From the NCBI RefSeq assembly GCF_003855395.1, contig NZ_CP034015.1, positions 1,932,001 to 1,996,000 on the forward strand: DNA of 64,000 nucleotides, given 5' to 3'. This document shows positions 44,227-54,620 of this stretch, one piece after another (position 1 is the first letter of the stretch; each line of letters starts with the position of its first letter). The notes under the pieces were generated by a model. That model was not told the DNA's origin. It ran no database searches and worked only from the letters and a program-made list of their open reading frames with translations. Both the position numbers and the translations under genes were made by a program. The stretch comes from Shewanella livingstonensis. Lineage in GTDB: Bacteria > Pseudomonadota > Gammaproteobacteria > Enterobacterales > Shewanellaceae.

Positions 44227-45432
44227 TTATGCAGAACATTGTTCCAGTTGAGCATTTTTGTTATTCATTTGCAGATAACTTAACAGCCACATTATTAAGC
44301 CTCCGGTAAACAGAACCGCTGCCACGTAACCGGTCTCGTTAGGTAATGCGCCTTGGGCGATAAACATGCCACCCACCCAAGGACCGATAGCATTGGCGGT
44401 GTTAAATGAGCATTGCACTAATGCACCTATCATGGCGTGACCATTGGGTGAGACGTCCATCAGTAAGGTTTGAATTAATGTTGCTATACCCACACTGCAG
44501 CCAATAAAGAAAATGACTAGATACAACAACCAAATATTATGGCTGGCACTTACGTATGCCAAAGAGAAAATAATCGTACACACCAATGCGATACCGGTAG
44601 TTTTTAAGGCAGCACGATCGGCTGCTTTACCTAATACATAGTTACCCAAAGTACAGCCAATACCAAACATTACCATGGCGATTGAAATGGTGTATGCCGG
44701 CGTTTCAGTGACCACTAAAATGGTATCGGCAATGTAAGTGTAAATACAAAATACGCCACCAAAGCCAATAATCACAATGCCAAGAATTGACCACACCAAT
44801 TTATTCTTTAACACGCTAAACTCATTGATTAAATTTGACGGCTGGCTATTGTCTATTTTAGGGATCACCACATAGACGCATACCAGTGCGATTAAGGCCA
44901 GGAAAGATGCGCCCGCTAAGCAGTAGCGCCAACTTAAGTGTTGCCCGACTAAGGTAACAATAGGCACTCCGACAATAGTGGCTATGGTTAAGCCCATAAA
45001 CACTTTTGACATATAGTTAGCACGTTTATTTTTCGGGGCAATATCGGCAGCTAATAAAATAGCGGCACCAAAATAAGCGCCATGGGGTAGGCCACTTAAA
45101 AAGCGAAATACAATAAGTTGTTCAAGTGAGGTTGCCATGGCACTTAAGCCATTGGAGATAAGCATTAATGTCAGAAATATTGCTAATGCATGACGTTTTT
45201 TCATGTTGGCAGTGGTCAACATCAAAATGGGTGCCCCGACCACAACCCCTATCGCATAAGCGCTAATGGCATAACCGCTTTGTGATGGTGTCGAGGAAAA
45301 TGTCTCGCTGATTAATGGCAGCATTGGCATCATCGAGAACTCCGACAATCCCAAAATAAAGGTGCCTAGCGCTAATACTAGCAAAATGGCGGTGGTGTTA
45401 ATTTGGCTTGGTAATGCTGCAGCCGGGGTCAT
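44227..45432 (-). CDS. MFS transporter, AraJ-like (DHA1 family)
   Basis: The 401-residue protein has twelve membrane helices. Its first helices read LGTFILGLSEFSMMPMLPLI, and motif A-like regions SAYAIGVVVGAPI and FRFLSGLPHGAYFGAAILLA align with E. coli AraJ and related sugar or drug exporters. AGGA six bases upstream of the ATG supports the start. It is a single gene with no neighbouring regulator; the substrate is unknown. Confidence 0.88.
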   Translation of the reverse strand: MTPAAALPSQINTTAILLVLALGTFILGLSEFSMMPMLPLISETFSSTPSQSGYAISAYAIGVVVGAPILMLTTANMKKRHALAIFLTLMLISNGLSAMATSLEQLIVFRFLSGLPHGAYFGAAILLAADIAPKNKRANYMSKVFMGLTIATIVGVPIVTLVGQHLSWRYCLAGASFLALIALVCVYVVIPKIDNSQPSNLINEFSVLKNKLVWSILGIVIIGFGGVFCIYTYIADTILVVTETPAYTISIAMVMFGIGCTLGNYVLGKAADRAALKTTGIALVCTIIFSLAYVSASHNIWLLYLVIFFIGCSVGIATLIQTLLMDVSPNGHAMIGALVQCSFNTANAIGPWVGGMFIAQGALPNETGYVAAVLFTGGLIMWLLSYLQMNNKNAQLEQCSA

Positions 45433-45557
45433 AAAAAATCCTGTTGATGATAATAAAAAGTAATGGATTGAATCGTAAAATAGATGATACGACGCTAAAC
45501 CAATAGATTAGCGTTATCAGTATTGCGCATCCAAGTAAAGATGAACGTTACGAAAGG

Positions 45558-46553
45558 TTAGTCTTGCCAGCGCTGCTTAATGTATAAAATACTGGGCAAA
45601 GATTGTTGAAATAATGTCACTAACTGCGGGTCAAAATGTATGCCGCTTTGATCATGTAAAAATGCCATGGCTTTGTCGACAGTCCATGCTTCTTTGTAAG
45701 GACGTTTACTGGTGAGAGCATCAAATACATCGGCAATTGCCACAATACGTCCTTCAATAGGAATATCTTCACCTTTAAGCCCATTAGGGTAGCCACTGCC
45801 ATCCCACTTTTCGTGGTGAGTCATGGCAACTAGTTTGGCTAAGGCGATCAAATCAGAATCAGATTCACCTAAAATTTCGGCACCAATTTCAGGATGCTTT
45901 TTCATAATGGCAAATTCTTCGTCGGTGAGCTTACCTGGCTTAAGCATAATGCTGTCGGGAATACCAATTTTACCAATATCGTGCATTGGCGCTGCATGGA
46001 GTAGATTGTCGGCGGCCGATTTTGATAGACCATAGGCAAGGGCAATAATTTTAGAAAAATGGCTCATGCGCATCACATGCATACCGGTTTCGTTGTCTTT
46101 GTATTCCGATGCACGGCCTAAACGTTGAATGACTTGTAAGCGTGTGCGGCGCAAATCGTCTGCCTGCACTAAAGATAAATGAGTACGAACACGAGCTTTA
46201 ACCACCGCAGGTGACACGGGTTTAGTGATGTAGTCTACCGCGCCCACATCAAAGCCTTTGGCCTCATCCACTTCGTCACTTAACGCCGTGATAAAAATGA
46301 CCGGTACCGCTTTGGTGCGTGGCTCTGTTTTAAGTTGTTGGCATACTTCAAAACCGGTCATGCCTGGCATCATCACATCGAGTAAAATCAAATCCGGTAA
46401 GTCGCGTTCAATTAAACGCAAGGCTTCTTCGCCACTTTTAGCAAAAATCAGCCGGTATTGATCCTCAAGCATTTTCTTTAACACTCTGAGGTTAGCGGGT
46501 TCATCGTCGACAATAAGAATTGTCGGCATACGGTCTTGGTTGCTATATATCAT
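45558..46553 (-). CDS. Response regulator with HD-GYP c-di-GMP phosphodiesterase domain
   Basis: The 331-residue protein has an N-terminal receiver (TILIVDDEPANLRVL, phospho-acceptor in LPDLILLDVMMPGMTG near residue 57) and an HD-GYP domain (MHDIGKIGIPDSIM; HHEKWDGSGYPNGL). HD-GYP enzymes hydrolyse cyclic di-GMP. It starts 14 bases after the hybrid kinase gene, which is its likely partner via the kinase Hpt domain. Output is likely motility or biofilm control. A short N-terminus precedes the receiver; the MPTIL methionine is an alternative start. Confidence 0.92.
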   Translation of the reverse strand: MIYSNQDRMPTILIVDDEPANLRVLKKMLEDQYRLIFAKSGEEALRLIERDLPDLILLDVMMPGMTGFEVCQQLKTEPRTKAVPVIFITALSDEVDEAKGFDVGAVDYITKPVSPAVVKARVRTHLSLVQADDLRRTRLQVIQRLGRASEYKDNETGMHVMRMSHFSKIIALAYGLSKSAADNLLHAAPMHDIGKIGIPDSIMLKPGKLTDEEFAIMKKHPEIGAEILGESDSDLIALAKLVAMTHHEKWDGSGYPNGLKGEDIPIEGRIVAIADVFDALTSKRPYKEAWTVDKAMAFLHDQSGIHFDPQLVTLFQQSLPSILYIKQRWQD

Positions 46554-46567
46554 TCAATTCAGTCTTT

Positions 46568-49500
46568 TTACTGTGCACTAACATTGGACTCAAGTGTATT
46601 GAGTTGTGTTATTGCTTGTTCAAATTCAAAGTCGTCTAGAGCATCTTGTATGTTGATACATTGCTGTCGGTATGCCGACGGAGTGGCTGCTATTAGTGTG
46701 TCGACATCGTGCTCATTGTATTGGTTTTCTTTTGCAGCTAAACGAATAAGGTTAATGATTTTGATGAACTCATCAACGCTCATACAATCTTTTTCTGCGG
46801 TTTTATCTGGGTGTTGACTGATATCTTGAGTGCTAAGATAGGTTATCACATGGTCAAAAGCCTGCTCAATAGCTGGCAGTAAAGCCAATAATTCAGTGCT
46901 GGATTTTGTCATAGCAAAGCGTTCCGCATCGCTAAATAAACGAGTTAATTGCGTTAGCGCTAAATTACCTGATAAACCTTTTAATCCGTGTAAATGGCGA
47001 TGAATTGCAGGCCAGTCGCTAGCGGTGATTAACCGTTGAAGTTGCTGACTGTTATCGTGTTGTTTAGCCATAAATACGCTAATTTCTTTGACTAGAGTCG
47101 ATTGTTCACCCCACATCGAAATGCCTTTTTTCTCATTAACAGCTTGTTGATTGTCGATATCAACAGTTGTGTTATCGATGGTCATATTATGTTGGTCAAG
47201 CTTTAGCACTTGAGCTATTTCATGGTTAAGTAAGACCATATCAATAGGTTTATTAGCAAATCCATCCATACCAGCATCTAAAGCGGCTTTTTTGTCTTCT
47301 GGTAGTACGCTGGCTGTTAACGCAATAATAGCCATATGGGGTAAATGCTCTGTTTGCTCTTGTTCACGACGAGTGCGCGAGGCGGTTAGTCCATCCATGA
47401 TAGGCATTTGTATGTCCATCAAAACAATATCAATTTTGTCGCTGCGCATCCGTAATAATGCTTGTTTACCATCGCGGGCTGTAATCACACTATGGCCTTG
47501 ACGTTTCATCATAATGGTAAGTAAATCAATGTTTTGCTGAATATCGTCAACAATCAAAATATCAAGAGGCTTAATATGGCTCGTTGATAGCGGGGTGACC
47601 GTACGAGGAGACTGTTTTGGTGCCATTAATGGCAATGAAAATGCAAAACAACTACCCTGGCCAAAAGTGCTATTGGCGGTTATTTTTCCGCCCATTAATT
47701 CAACTAATTGTTTGCTAATGGTCGTACCCAGACCTGTGCCCCCAAAGCGGCGGTTCATACTGGCATCTGCTTGAGCAAAGGCATCAAACACTAAAGTTAG
47801 TTGTTCAGGTGTCATGCCAATACCGGTGTCATTAATAGCAAATTCAATACAACCGCTTGGTTTAACGTTAACATCGATACTGACGCCACCTTCTGCGGTA
47901 AATTTAATCGCATTGCCAATTAAATTAGTCAATACCTGACGAATTCTGTCTGGAGCACCATGATAAGACATTGCCACAGTTGGTGATATATTTACGTTTA
48001 ATAACAATGCCTTAGAGCTAGCCTGTAACCATAGTGTCGATACCACCGAATCAATTTCTTCAATAACAGAGAAGTCGCGTAATTCGAGATCGAACTTGCC
48101 TTTGTCTAACTTGGCGCTATCAAGAACATCGTTTAGCAGGTGCAATAAAGACTTAGCAGACTGGTTAATGGTACGTAAGTGTTTTTGCTGTTCAGCAGGT
48201 AATGAGTCATCAAGTAAAATGTCGCTAAAACCAATAATAGCGTTCATTGGAGTGCGAATTTCGTGGCTCATATTGGCTAGGAATGCTGAACGGGCAGATG
48301 CTGCTTGTTCTGCTTTGTCTTTGGCAATTAATAAAGATTGCTCCATTTCTTTACGCTCGGTGATGTCCATAATAAAGCCGTCGAGCCATTTATCTTGTAC
48401 ATCTATTCCGTCAACATGAGCACCATAACCGAGCAGCCAGCGAATATCGCCGTTGGCATTATAGATACGGTATTCCAGCTTAAACACTTGCTCTGTGACG
48501 ACTTGATTGCTTATTTGCTCAAGGTCATCTGGATGTACATGTTGGTAAAAATGACGTTTTGGAGTTGCGCCTATATAGTCACTTGTTGGATAGCCGGTAA
48601 TATTTTCAACCGCATCGCTAATAAATACCATCGGCCAGTTTTCAACATTTAAACAGCGATAAGCGATACCGGGAATATTGGCGATAAGTGAGCGAAACTG
48701 AGCTTCGCTTCTAATCAACGCACGCTGCATTTCAATACGGTGACGTAAGTCACTTATGTACATCACAAATAGGCTTTTACCTTCAATACATGCATGGCCA
48801 ATAGATACTCTAACTGGGATGATTGTACCGTTGACATTTAGCGCTTCTACATCGCGCCCCGTACTTTTTTGTTGCGCTATATTGTGGTTAGAAAAACTCT
48901 CTAAACGGTCGTTAAATTCATCGATAAATGGACTCGGGATAAAGTCACGAATATTTTGATGACATACATCCTCTAATCGCCAGCCAAGTAATAATTCGAC
49001 AGCTTGATTACCGCTTTCAATGTGTCCTTTATCGTTAAAGGTAATAATACCGTCTACTGCAGTGCTAATGGTCGCGCGATAGCGTGCTTCACTTAATTTG
49101 GCTTGCTGTAGCGAAGCCTGATATTTGATCAGCATGTTGACCCCTAATACCAAAACAATAATCACTACGGTAATAATTGCTATTGCAATGCCTAAATAGA
49201 GCGACATCATTTCGGTTTGATCTGAAAACTCAAACCCAGGTGGTCGAACAAAGCGAGCTGCTGCCATACCGATATAATGCATGCCAGAAATAGCACAACC
49301 CATAACGATGGCTGCTATCGCATTTTTATGTAGATCACTCAATATGAAGCGACCCAGATGGTTTAAGCTAAAACGCACCCATAAGGCTAAAATCGCTAAA
49401 ATGACAGCCACTACAATCGATAAGCCAAAATAGAATAAGTCGTAACGTAATAATGGAGCCATTTCCATTGCAGCCATGCCGACATAATGCATGGTGCCAA

Positions 49501-49903
49501 TACCTGCGCCGGTAAGTATGCCACCAAGCACAAATTGACTAATTTTAGGTTTAGCTGTGGAGATGACATTTAATGCCACCCAAGAGGCTGCAATGCTGGG
49601 GATAAACGATAGGGCTGTTAAGCCTATGTCGTAGCTCACCGGAGTACATAGACTGAAGGCTAGCATACCGATAAAATGCATCGACCACACACCGCCACCT
49701 AGCGCTATACTGCCGCAAGACGTTAGTAAGTAGCGTTTATATTTATTGAGGGTTAATGTTGCCTGTGACGCCACTTGTAACGCCATAAATGAAGCAAATA
49801 CTGCAATAGCAATAGATACAATGACCACAATAGGTTGAAAGTTACCGATAATTAATAGGCTTTCATCGGTAACAGCAAAGAGTGTTCGTATTGTTTCAAG
49901 CAT
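46568..49903 (-). CDS. MHYT-PAS hybrid sensor histidine kinase with receiver and Hpt
   Basis: The 1111-residue protein begins with about seven membrane helices forming an MHYT domain (MHFIGMLAFSLCTP, MHYVGMAAMEMAP and MHYIGMAAARFVRPP), proposed to bind copper and sense gas or redox. Then come two PAS domains (about 275-510), HisKA with MSHEIRTPMNAIIGF (His about 545), an ATPase domain with FGGTGLGTTISKQL, a receiver (DILIVDDIQQ; acceptor near residue 828), and an Hpt (HRHLHGLKGLSGN; His near 972). It feeds the HD-GYP regulator next in the operon, so a membrane signal would control c-di-GMP. Confidence 0.93.
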   Translation of the reverse strand: MLETIRTLFAVTDESLLIIGNFQPIVVIVSIAIAVFASFMALQVASQATLTLNKYKRYLLTSCGSIALGGGVWSMHFIGMLAFSLCTPVSYDIGLTALSFIPSIAASWVALNVISTAKPKISQFVLGGILTGAGIGTMHYVGMAAMEMAPLLRYDLFYFGLSIVVAVILAILALWVRFSLNHLGRFILSDLHKNAIAAIVMGCAISGMHYIGMAAARFVRPPGFEFSDQTEMMSLYLGIAIAIITVVIIVLVLGVNMLIKYQASLQQAKLSEARYRATISTAVDGIITFNDKGHIESGNQAVELLLGWRLEDVCHQNIRDFIPSPFIDEFNDRLESFSNHNIAQQKSTGRDVEALNVNGTIIPVRVSIGHACIEGKSLFVMYISDLRHRIEMQRALIRSEAQFRSLIANIPGIAYRCLNVENWPMVFISDAVENITGYPTSDYIGATPKRHFYQHVHPDDLEQISNQVVTEQVFKLEYRIYNANGDIRWLLGYGAHVDGIDVQDKWLDGFIMDITERKEMEQSLLIAKDKAEQAASARSAFLANMSHEIRTPMNAIIGFSDILLDDSLPAEQQKHLRTINQSAKSLLHLLNDVLDSAKLDKGKFDLELRDFSVIEEIDSVVSTLWLQASSKALLLNVNISPTVAMSYHGAPDRIRQVLTNLIGNAIKFTAEGGVSIDVNVKPSGCIEFAINDTGIGMTPEQLTLVFDAFAQADASMNRRFGGTGLGTTISKQLVELMGGKITANSTFGQGSCFAFSLPLMAPKQSPRTVTPLSTSHIKPLDILIVDDIQQNIDLLTIMMKRQGHSVITARDGKQALLRMRSDKIDIVLMDIQMPIMDGLTASRTRREQEQTEHLPHMAIIALTASVLPEDKKAALDAGMDGFANKPIDMVLLNHEIAQVLKLDQHNMTIDNTTVDIDNQQAVNEKKGISMWGEQSTLVKEISVFMAKQHDNSQQLQRLITASDWPAIHRHLHGLKGLSGNLALTQLTRLFSDAERFAMTKSSTELLALLPAIEQAFDHVITYLSTQDISQHPDKTAEKDCMSVDEFIKIINLIRLAAKENQYNEHDVDTLIAATPSAYRQQCINIQDALDDFEFEQAITQLNTLESNVSAQ

Positions 49904-50393
49904 AATATTTCGATGAATGTCGCTATTATATTAAGTATAAGTAAGGTATCGGCACTATGGAAAAAAACAACAGTATTTTGTTTGGATTTTAACTAAAGCT
50001 TGTGCTAAATCAATGTTTAAATGCTTTGCTATCGGTTATAGTTAAAGGTTTTGCTGTTTTTATTACTAGTCTGTAGTTAACTTACTATGCTTGTTGTGCT
50101 GGTGTTAATCAAGGTGGTAATTTGAGTGTTGTAGTTCTATCTATGACTGTTGAGCATCATTTTTGTTTGCGACTTTCGCTTATGGTTTTTTCAGGTCAAC
50201 GTTAATCAATTGCAAAGGCGATATTGTCATTGCCGCTTCAGATGTGTAAACCTCGCCTAGCGGGTGAGTATTAATCGTTGCTGTAAAGATTACTCACCAT
50301 GCCTCTTTAGTCTAATGCCGTGCTTTTTTACTTGTGACTCAGGCCGTTAATTGGTTAGTTTGAGTATGAATAACTATATGCACGGAGGCTTAA
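49904..50393. other. Divergent intergenic spacer
   Basis: The 490-bp spacer between the sensor kinase and acyl-CoA synthetase genes contains no reliable hairpin, repeat or gene; both promoters should lie in it. A GGAGG ribosome site closes it at 50386. Confidence 0.4.
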
Positions 50394-52100
50394 ATGGTCA
50401 AACAACATCAAGCGCAACTTCCCCTAGCCATGAGTGAATACCATGGTGCCACTTCAACGATACTTACAGACAAAACTATTGGGCAGTATTTTGATGATAT
50501 TGCTAACACTTATCCAGATAATCTTGCGGTAATTGTCCATCATCAACAGATCCGCTGGAACTACCGTCAATATCAAGCAAAAATTGATGCCCTTGCTTTG
50601 GGTTTATTAAAGCTAGGTATTCAACCCGGAGATAGAGTCGGGATCTGGTCACCCAATAATATTGAGTGGTGTTTAACCCAATTTGCTACCGCTAAAATTG
50701 GCGCCATTATGGTGTGTATTAATCCCGCTTATCGACCAGAAGAGCTGCAATACTCTCTGAGTAATGTTGGTTGCCGCGCGGTGATTTGTGCTGATAAGTT
50801 TAAGTCTAGTGATTACCTACAAATGTTAAATGAGCTACTCCCTGAGTTAAGTCGCGGCAATAAAACTCATTTATCTGCTCGCGCATTACCTGATCTTGAA
50901 TTTGTTATCCGTATGGGGACTGATAAAACCCCTGGTATGCTTAACTTTAATGATTTGTTGGTGGATGTTAGTGCCGATGATCAGCTCACGTTAGCGACTA
51001 TTGCTGATACGTTAAACACTCACGATGCGATTAATATTCAATTTACTTCGGGTACGACGGGTAGCCCAAAGGGCGCGACGTTATCGCATCATAATATTTT
51101 AAATAATGCCTATTTAGTGGCTGAAGCAATGAAGCTTACGCCTGCCGATAAATTGTGTATTCCCGTACCGCTATATCATTGTTTCGGTATGGTATTAGGC
51201 AGTTTATCTGCTATCGTTTATGCCTCCGCGGCGGTGTATCCTAGTGAATCTTTTGATCCATTAACAACCTTGCAAGTTGCAGCACAAGAGCATTGCACCG
51301 CACTGCATGGCGTGCCGACCATGTTTATTGCGTTATTAGAGCATCCTCAATTTAGTGAGTTTGACCTTAGTTCATTGCGCACAGGTATTATGGCAGGTGC
51401 CACTTGCCCTGAAGAAGTGATGCGTCGGGTGCAAAATCTGATGTACATGAAGGAAGTGTTGATTGGCTACGGGCAAACCGAGTGTAGTCCGTTAAATCAT
51501 ATTACCGAGATAGATTCTCCCATCGAAAAACAAGTGCTCACTGTTGGCCGTGCATTGCCGCATACTGAAGTGAAAATCATCAATGAGTTTGGCGATGTGG
51601 TTGCTATTGGTCAGCCCGGAGAAGTGTGCAGCCGAGGTTACTGCATTATGCAAGGTTATTGGAATGATCCGGTTAAAACTGCGGCAACGATTGATAGTTC
51701 AGGATGGTTGCATTCAGGTGATATTGGGCAAATGGACGAGTTAGGTTACGTGCAAATTGTTGGCCGCATTAAAGACATGATTATTCGCGGCGGCGAAAAT
51801 ATTTACCCACGCGAAATAGAAGAAAAGCTCTACAGTCATAAAGACGTGCAAGACGCCGCAGTATTTGGGGTACAAAGTGACAAATACGGTGAGGAAGTTT
51901 GCGCATGGATTAAAGTACGTGCGAATGCCGATATTACCGAAGACGATATTCGCCACTTTTTAACCGAAAAGTTTGCCTATTTTAAAGTGCCGCGTTATAT
52001 CAAATTTGTCGACCAATACCCAATGACTGTGACGGGGAAAATTCAAAAATTCAAGATGCGCGAGTTGATGTATCAAGAGTTACATGAAGCCATAAACTGA
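50394..52100 (+). CDS. AMP-binding acyl-CoA synthetase
   Basis: The 568-residue adenylating enzyme has the AMP motif INIQFTSGTTGSPKGATLSHHNI, then PLYHCFGMVLG, IGYGQTECSP, SGWLHSGDIGQMDELGYVQIVGRIKDMIIRGGENIYPREIEE and the catalytic lysine region PMTVTGKIQKFKM. It activates fatty or related acids as CoA thioesters in the cytoplasm; the sequence resembles medium-chain acyl-CoA synthetases. GGAGG lies seven bases before the ATG. It is a single gene followed by a strong hairpin at 52117. Confidence 0.93.
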   Translation: MVKQHQAQLPLAMSEYHGATSTILTDKTIGQYFDDIANTYPDNLAVIVHHQQIRWNYRQYQAKIDALALGLLKLGIQPGDRVGIWSPNNIEWCLTQFATAKIGAIMVCINPAYRPEELQYSLSNVGCRAVICADKFKSSDYLQMLNELLPELSRGNKTHLSARALPDLEFVIRMGTDKTPGMLNFNDLLVDVSADDQLTLATIADTLNTHDAINIQFTSGTTGSPKGATLSHHNILNNAYLVAEAMKLTPADKLCIPVPLYHCFGMVLGSLSAIVYASAAVYPSESFDPLTTLQVAAQEHCTALHGVPTMFIALLEHPQFSEFDLSSLRTGIMAGATCPEEVMRRVQNLMYMKEVLIGYGQTECSPLNHITEIDSPIEKQVLTVGRALPHTEVKIINEFGDVVAIGQPGEVCSRGYCIMQGYWNDPVKTAATIDSSGWLHSGDIGQMDELGYVQIVGRIKDMIIRGGENIYPREIEEKLYSHKDVQDAAVFGVQSDKYGEEVCAWIKVRANADITEDDIRHFLTEKFAYFKVPRYIKFVDQYPMTVTGKIQKFKMRELMYQELHEAIN

Positions 52101-52116
52101 TATTTTTCGTGCAATC

Positions 52117-52155
52117 ATTAAAGCCCAGTGTTGAGTTATTGCACTGGGCTTTAAT
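52117..52155. terminator. Rho-independent terminator behind the acyl-CoA synthetase gene
   Basis: Fourteen-base arms ATTAAAGCCCAGTG and CACTGGGCTTTAAT pair perfectly around an 11-base loop. The T-tract is part of the arm, so termination is likely, in both directions. Confidence 0.8.
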
Positions 52156-52437
52156 ATTGATGGGCTATCAACTTAAAAGTGAGGTAGACAACACCCGACA
52201 ACGAGTAACGCATTAAATGGTTAAGTCATAAATACTGGTAGAGTTGCAATAGCCTTACTTGCGACAAGCGCTTCAAATGTACAGTTGAGTTCAAGTTAGA
52301 CACAGTTGTAAACAAATGATGTTTTCTCGATAGCCTGTGGTGGGTGATACCATTGCCGGCTTATATTTTTATCGGCTGATTACGTCAACTTTTCCGCTTT
52401 TTCAGCTGGATACAATCGACCCATTGTTGGAGTTATT

Positions 52438-53304
52438 TTGAATAATACTAAAGGTAGTCTTTTTATGGTTGCTGCTATGGCGGCATTTTCTATTGAAGAC
52501 ATGTTGATTAAATCGGCTGCCGAAACCACTTCTATTGGTCTGATTTTAGCGTTATTTGGATTGGGCGGAATGTTGATTTTTATGCTGCTGACTTGGCGTA
52601 AAGGCCAAACAATTTTACACCCAGCACTGATGTCCAAGCCAATACTCATACGTGCAGTTTGCGAAGTCGTGGGTCGATTCTGTTTTGCATTGGCTATTAC
52701 GCTAACGCCTTTATCGAGTGCATCGGCCATTTTGCAAGCCACGCCATTAATCGCAATGATAGGAGCAGCATTATTGTTTGGTGAACAAGTGGGTTTTAAA
52801 CGCTGGATTGCTGTATTAGTTGGTTTTTGTGGTGTGCTGATGATCATTCGCCCCGGCCTTGATGGCTTTGAAGCAACCTCTTTATTTGCAGTAGTGGCGA
52901 CCTTAGGTTTTGCTGGCCGCGATTTAGCCACTCGTGCAGCTTCACCGGTGTTATCTAATATGCAACTTGGAGTATATGGATTTTTTGTGTTAATTCCGGC
53001 AGGCATTGCCATACAGTTATACCAACACGAGCCATTACAACTTAGTTCTACCGCCGCAGTGCAAATTATCGGTGCAATTGTGTTTGGGGTGATGGCGTAT
53101 AATGCCCTTACCATCGCTATGCGTGCTGGCGATGTATCGGTTATTTCTCCTTTTCGTTATACGCGTTTATTATTTGCCTTAGGTTTGGGGATATTTATAT
53201 TTGGAGAGTCACCAGATTTAGCGACTCTACTAGGAAGCCTGCTGGTAGTATTAAGTGGCGGATATACCTTATTCAAACGCGTAAAACAGTCTCAGCAAGT
53301 TTGA
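52438..53304 (+). CDS. EamA/DMT-family transporter
   Basis: The 288-residue protein has ten predicted membrane helices in two repeats, e.g. LFMVAAMAAFSIEDMLIKSA, AVCEVVGRFCFALAITLTPLSSASAILQATPLIAMIGAALLF, and TRLLFALGLGIFIFGESPD. The start is a TTG at 52438 supported by GGAG five bases upstream; a later ATG would cut into the first helix. The family moves small metabolites; the substrate is not predictable. A long minus-strand frame over the same region is a shadow. Confidence 0.9.
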   Translation: MNNTKGSLFMVAAMAAFSIEDMLIKSAAETTSIGLILALFGLGGMLIFMLLTWRKGQTILHPALMSKPILIRAVCEVVGRFCFALAITLTPLSSASAILQATPLIAMIGAALLFGEQVGFKRWIAVLVGFCGVLMIIRPGLDGFEATSLFAVVATLGFAGRDLATRAASPVLSNMQLGVYGFFVLIPAGIAIQLYQHEPLQLSSTAAVQIIGAIVFGVMAYNALTIAMRAGDVSVISPFRYTRLLFALGLGIFIFGESPDLATLLGSLLVVLSGGYTLFKRVKQSQQV

Positions 53305-53370
53305 TAAAGAGTCGCGCATGAGTTGAGTGGGTAGATTGACTCTGTTGTAAGGTATAACAAGGTTAAACAC

Positions 53371-53415
53371 TGCAAGGTTAGAGAGTGCTAAGTTAGAGAT
53401 TGCTAAATTGGAGAT
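53371..53415. repeat. 15-bp imperfect tandem repeat, three units
   Basis: TGCAAGGTTAGAGAG, TGCTAAGTTAGAGAT and TGCTAAATTGGAGAT follow each other in the 404-bp spacer behind the EamA gene. The rest of that spacer shows no gene. Confidence 0.85.
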
Positions 53416-53708
53416 TAACGAAAGATAAGATGTTTCGTATAAGCTTGATGACGGATAAAAAGCGGCTAACGTTAAATTAACGGTGCAAGGTTCATTTTTG
53501 TAAATCGGAGATTTTTGATCTGATACTCATGCTCTGTAGCGTAAAATGTCATAGTTTGTTGCGTGACTACGGTAGCAAATGAAAGTAGCTACTCACTAAA
53601 TACTTTCATTTATTAAACGATAAAAATCAATAACAAAGACCTGAGCTTCTTTTCCGTTATACTGCCTTACCCGTTACATACCCATATTTAAGAGATATCA
53701 AAAATACC

Positions 53709-54467
53709 ATGGATATTAAAGGAACTTGTATTTCATCTACCGCAGATGAGCACGGCCCCATTTATGTTTATCAAACAAGAAACAGCCGCATTCTCAGCTT
53801 TGATGGAAAAATCTATCAAAGCTGCATGAAAATCAATAACATTAATGGATTACATCTAGGCTATACCCAAGCCATGATGACAGGTTTACTTTTTATTCCC
53901 GCAGTAACAACAGCCACAATCATGGGGCTGGGTGCAGGTTCAATGGCTAAAATATTGCTCAGTAGTTTCGCCGATTTGAAGGTACACGCGGTTGAATACC
54001 GTGAGGCAGTAGCAAAGGCTGCAAAAGAGTATTTTTACTTACCAGAAACTGATCGTCTTACTATTCATATAGACGATGCGGTGAATTACATTAAAAATAC
54101 CAACATTAAAAGCGATGTTATCTTTTCAGATCTATACAACTCACAAGGTATGGAGCCGAAACAAGTACAAGCATCCTATTTACAAGATTGTAAAAATGCA
54201 CTCAATCAACAAGGGGTTTTGGTGCTCAATATCTGGCATACGTCAGCTGAATTACGCCAAGAATTAGATGAATTGCTCGCGCTCGAATTTGAAAATCGAT
54301 TACTCAGTTTTGACGTTAATAGTGGCAATACCATCGTGCTTGCATTCAAAAACGATATTCCTGCGATAAAAAGACACGATCTATTGGCGAAAGGCCAAGC
54401 GTTACAAGAGCAAATGAGTATTCCAATGGAACGTTACGCTAACTTACTCTGCGATGTACAAGGTTGA
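53709..54467 (+). CDS. Spermidine-synthase-like methyltransferase-fold protein
   Basis: The 252-residue protein has the glycine-rich nucleotide-binding strand TATIMGLGAGSMAKIL (about residue 73), VEYREAVAKAAKEYF, and IHIDDAVNYIKNTNIKSDVIFSDLYNSQGMEP, all as in the spermidine synthase fold. It is shorter than true SpeE, and the aminopropyl-transfer site is not evident, so it is best called spermidine-synthase-like. It stands alone and is followed by a tandem repeat at 54477. The cellular role is unknown. Confidence 0.8.
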   Translation: MDIKGTCISSTADEHGPIYVYQTRNSRILSFDGKIYQSCMKINNINGLHLGYTQAMMTGLLFIPAVTTATIMGLGAGSMAKILLSSFADLKVHAVEYREAVAKAAKEYFYLPETDRLTIHIDDAVNYIKNTNIKSDVIFSDLYNSQGMEPKQVQASYLQDCKNALNQQGVLVLNIWHTSAELRQELDELLALEFENRLLSFDVNSGNTIVLAFKNDIPAIKRHDLLAKGQALQEQMSIPMERYANLLCDVQG

Positions 54468-54476
54468 TAGGCTATT

Positions 54477-54540
54477 GATTGTTATCTTAGGCGATTGTTA
54501 TCTTAGATGACGTTTAACTTAGATGATTGTTATTGTAGAC
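54477..54540. repeat. 16-bp imperfect tandem repeat, four units
   Basis: Four 16-base units beginning GATTGTTATCTTAGGC occur at 54477, 54493, 54509 and 54525, with changes mostly in the third and fourth. They start ten bases after the stop of the spermidine-synthase-like gene. Confidence 0.85.
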
Positions 54541-54601
54541 GGTTGTTAGTTTATATTCTGAAGTTAAATATTTTATATGTTACCGCCGCGAGTGTTTATG
54601 A

Positions 54602-54618
54602 CTGGCTTATCAAGCCAG
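54602..54618. terminator. Possible shared hairpin between convergent genes
   Basis: Arms CTGGCTT and AAGCCAG enclose a 3-base loop, just beyond the GST stop codon. The T-tract is weak on both strands. Confidence 0.4.
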
Positions 54619-54620
54619 CC

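Noticed and set aside
52380..53114. 244-codon minus-strand frame opposite the EamA transporter gene
   Set aside because: The plus-strand product has ten clear membrane helices and a ribosome site; the minus frame shows no family features.
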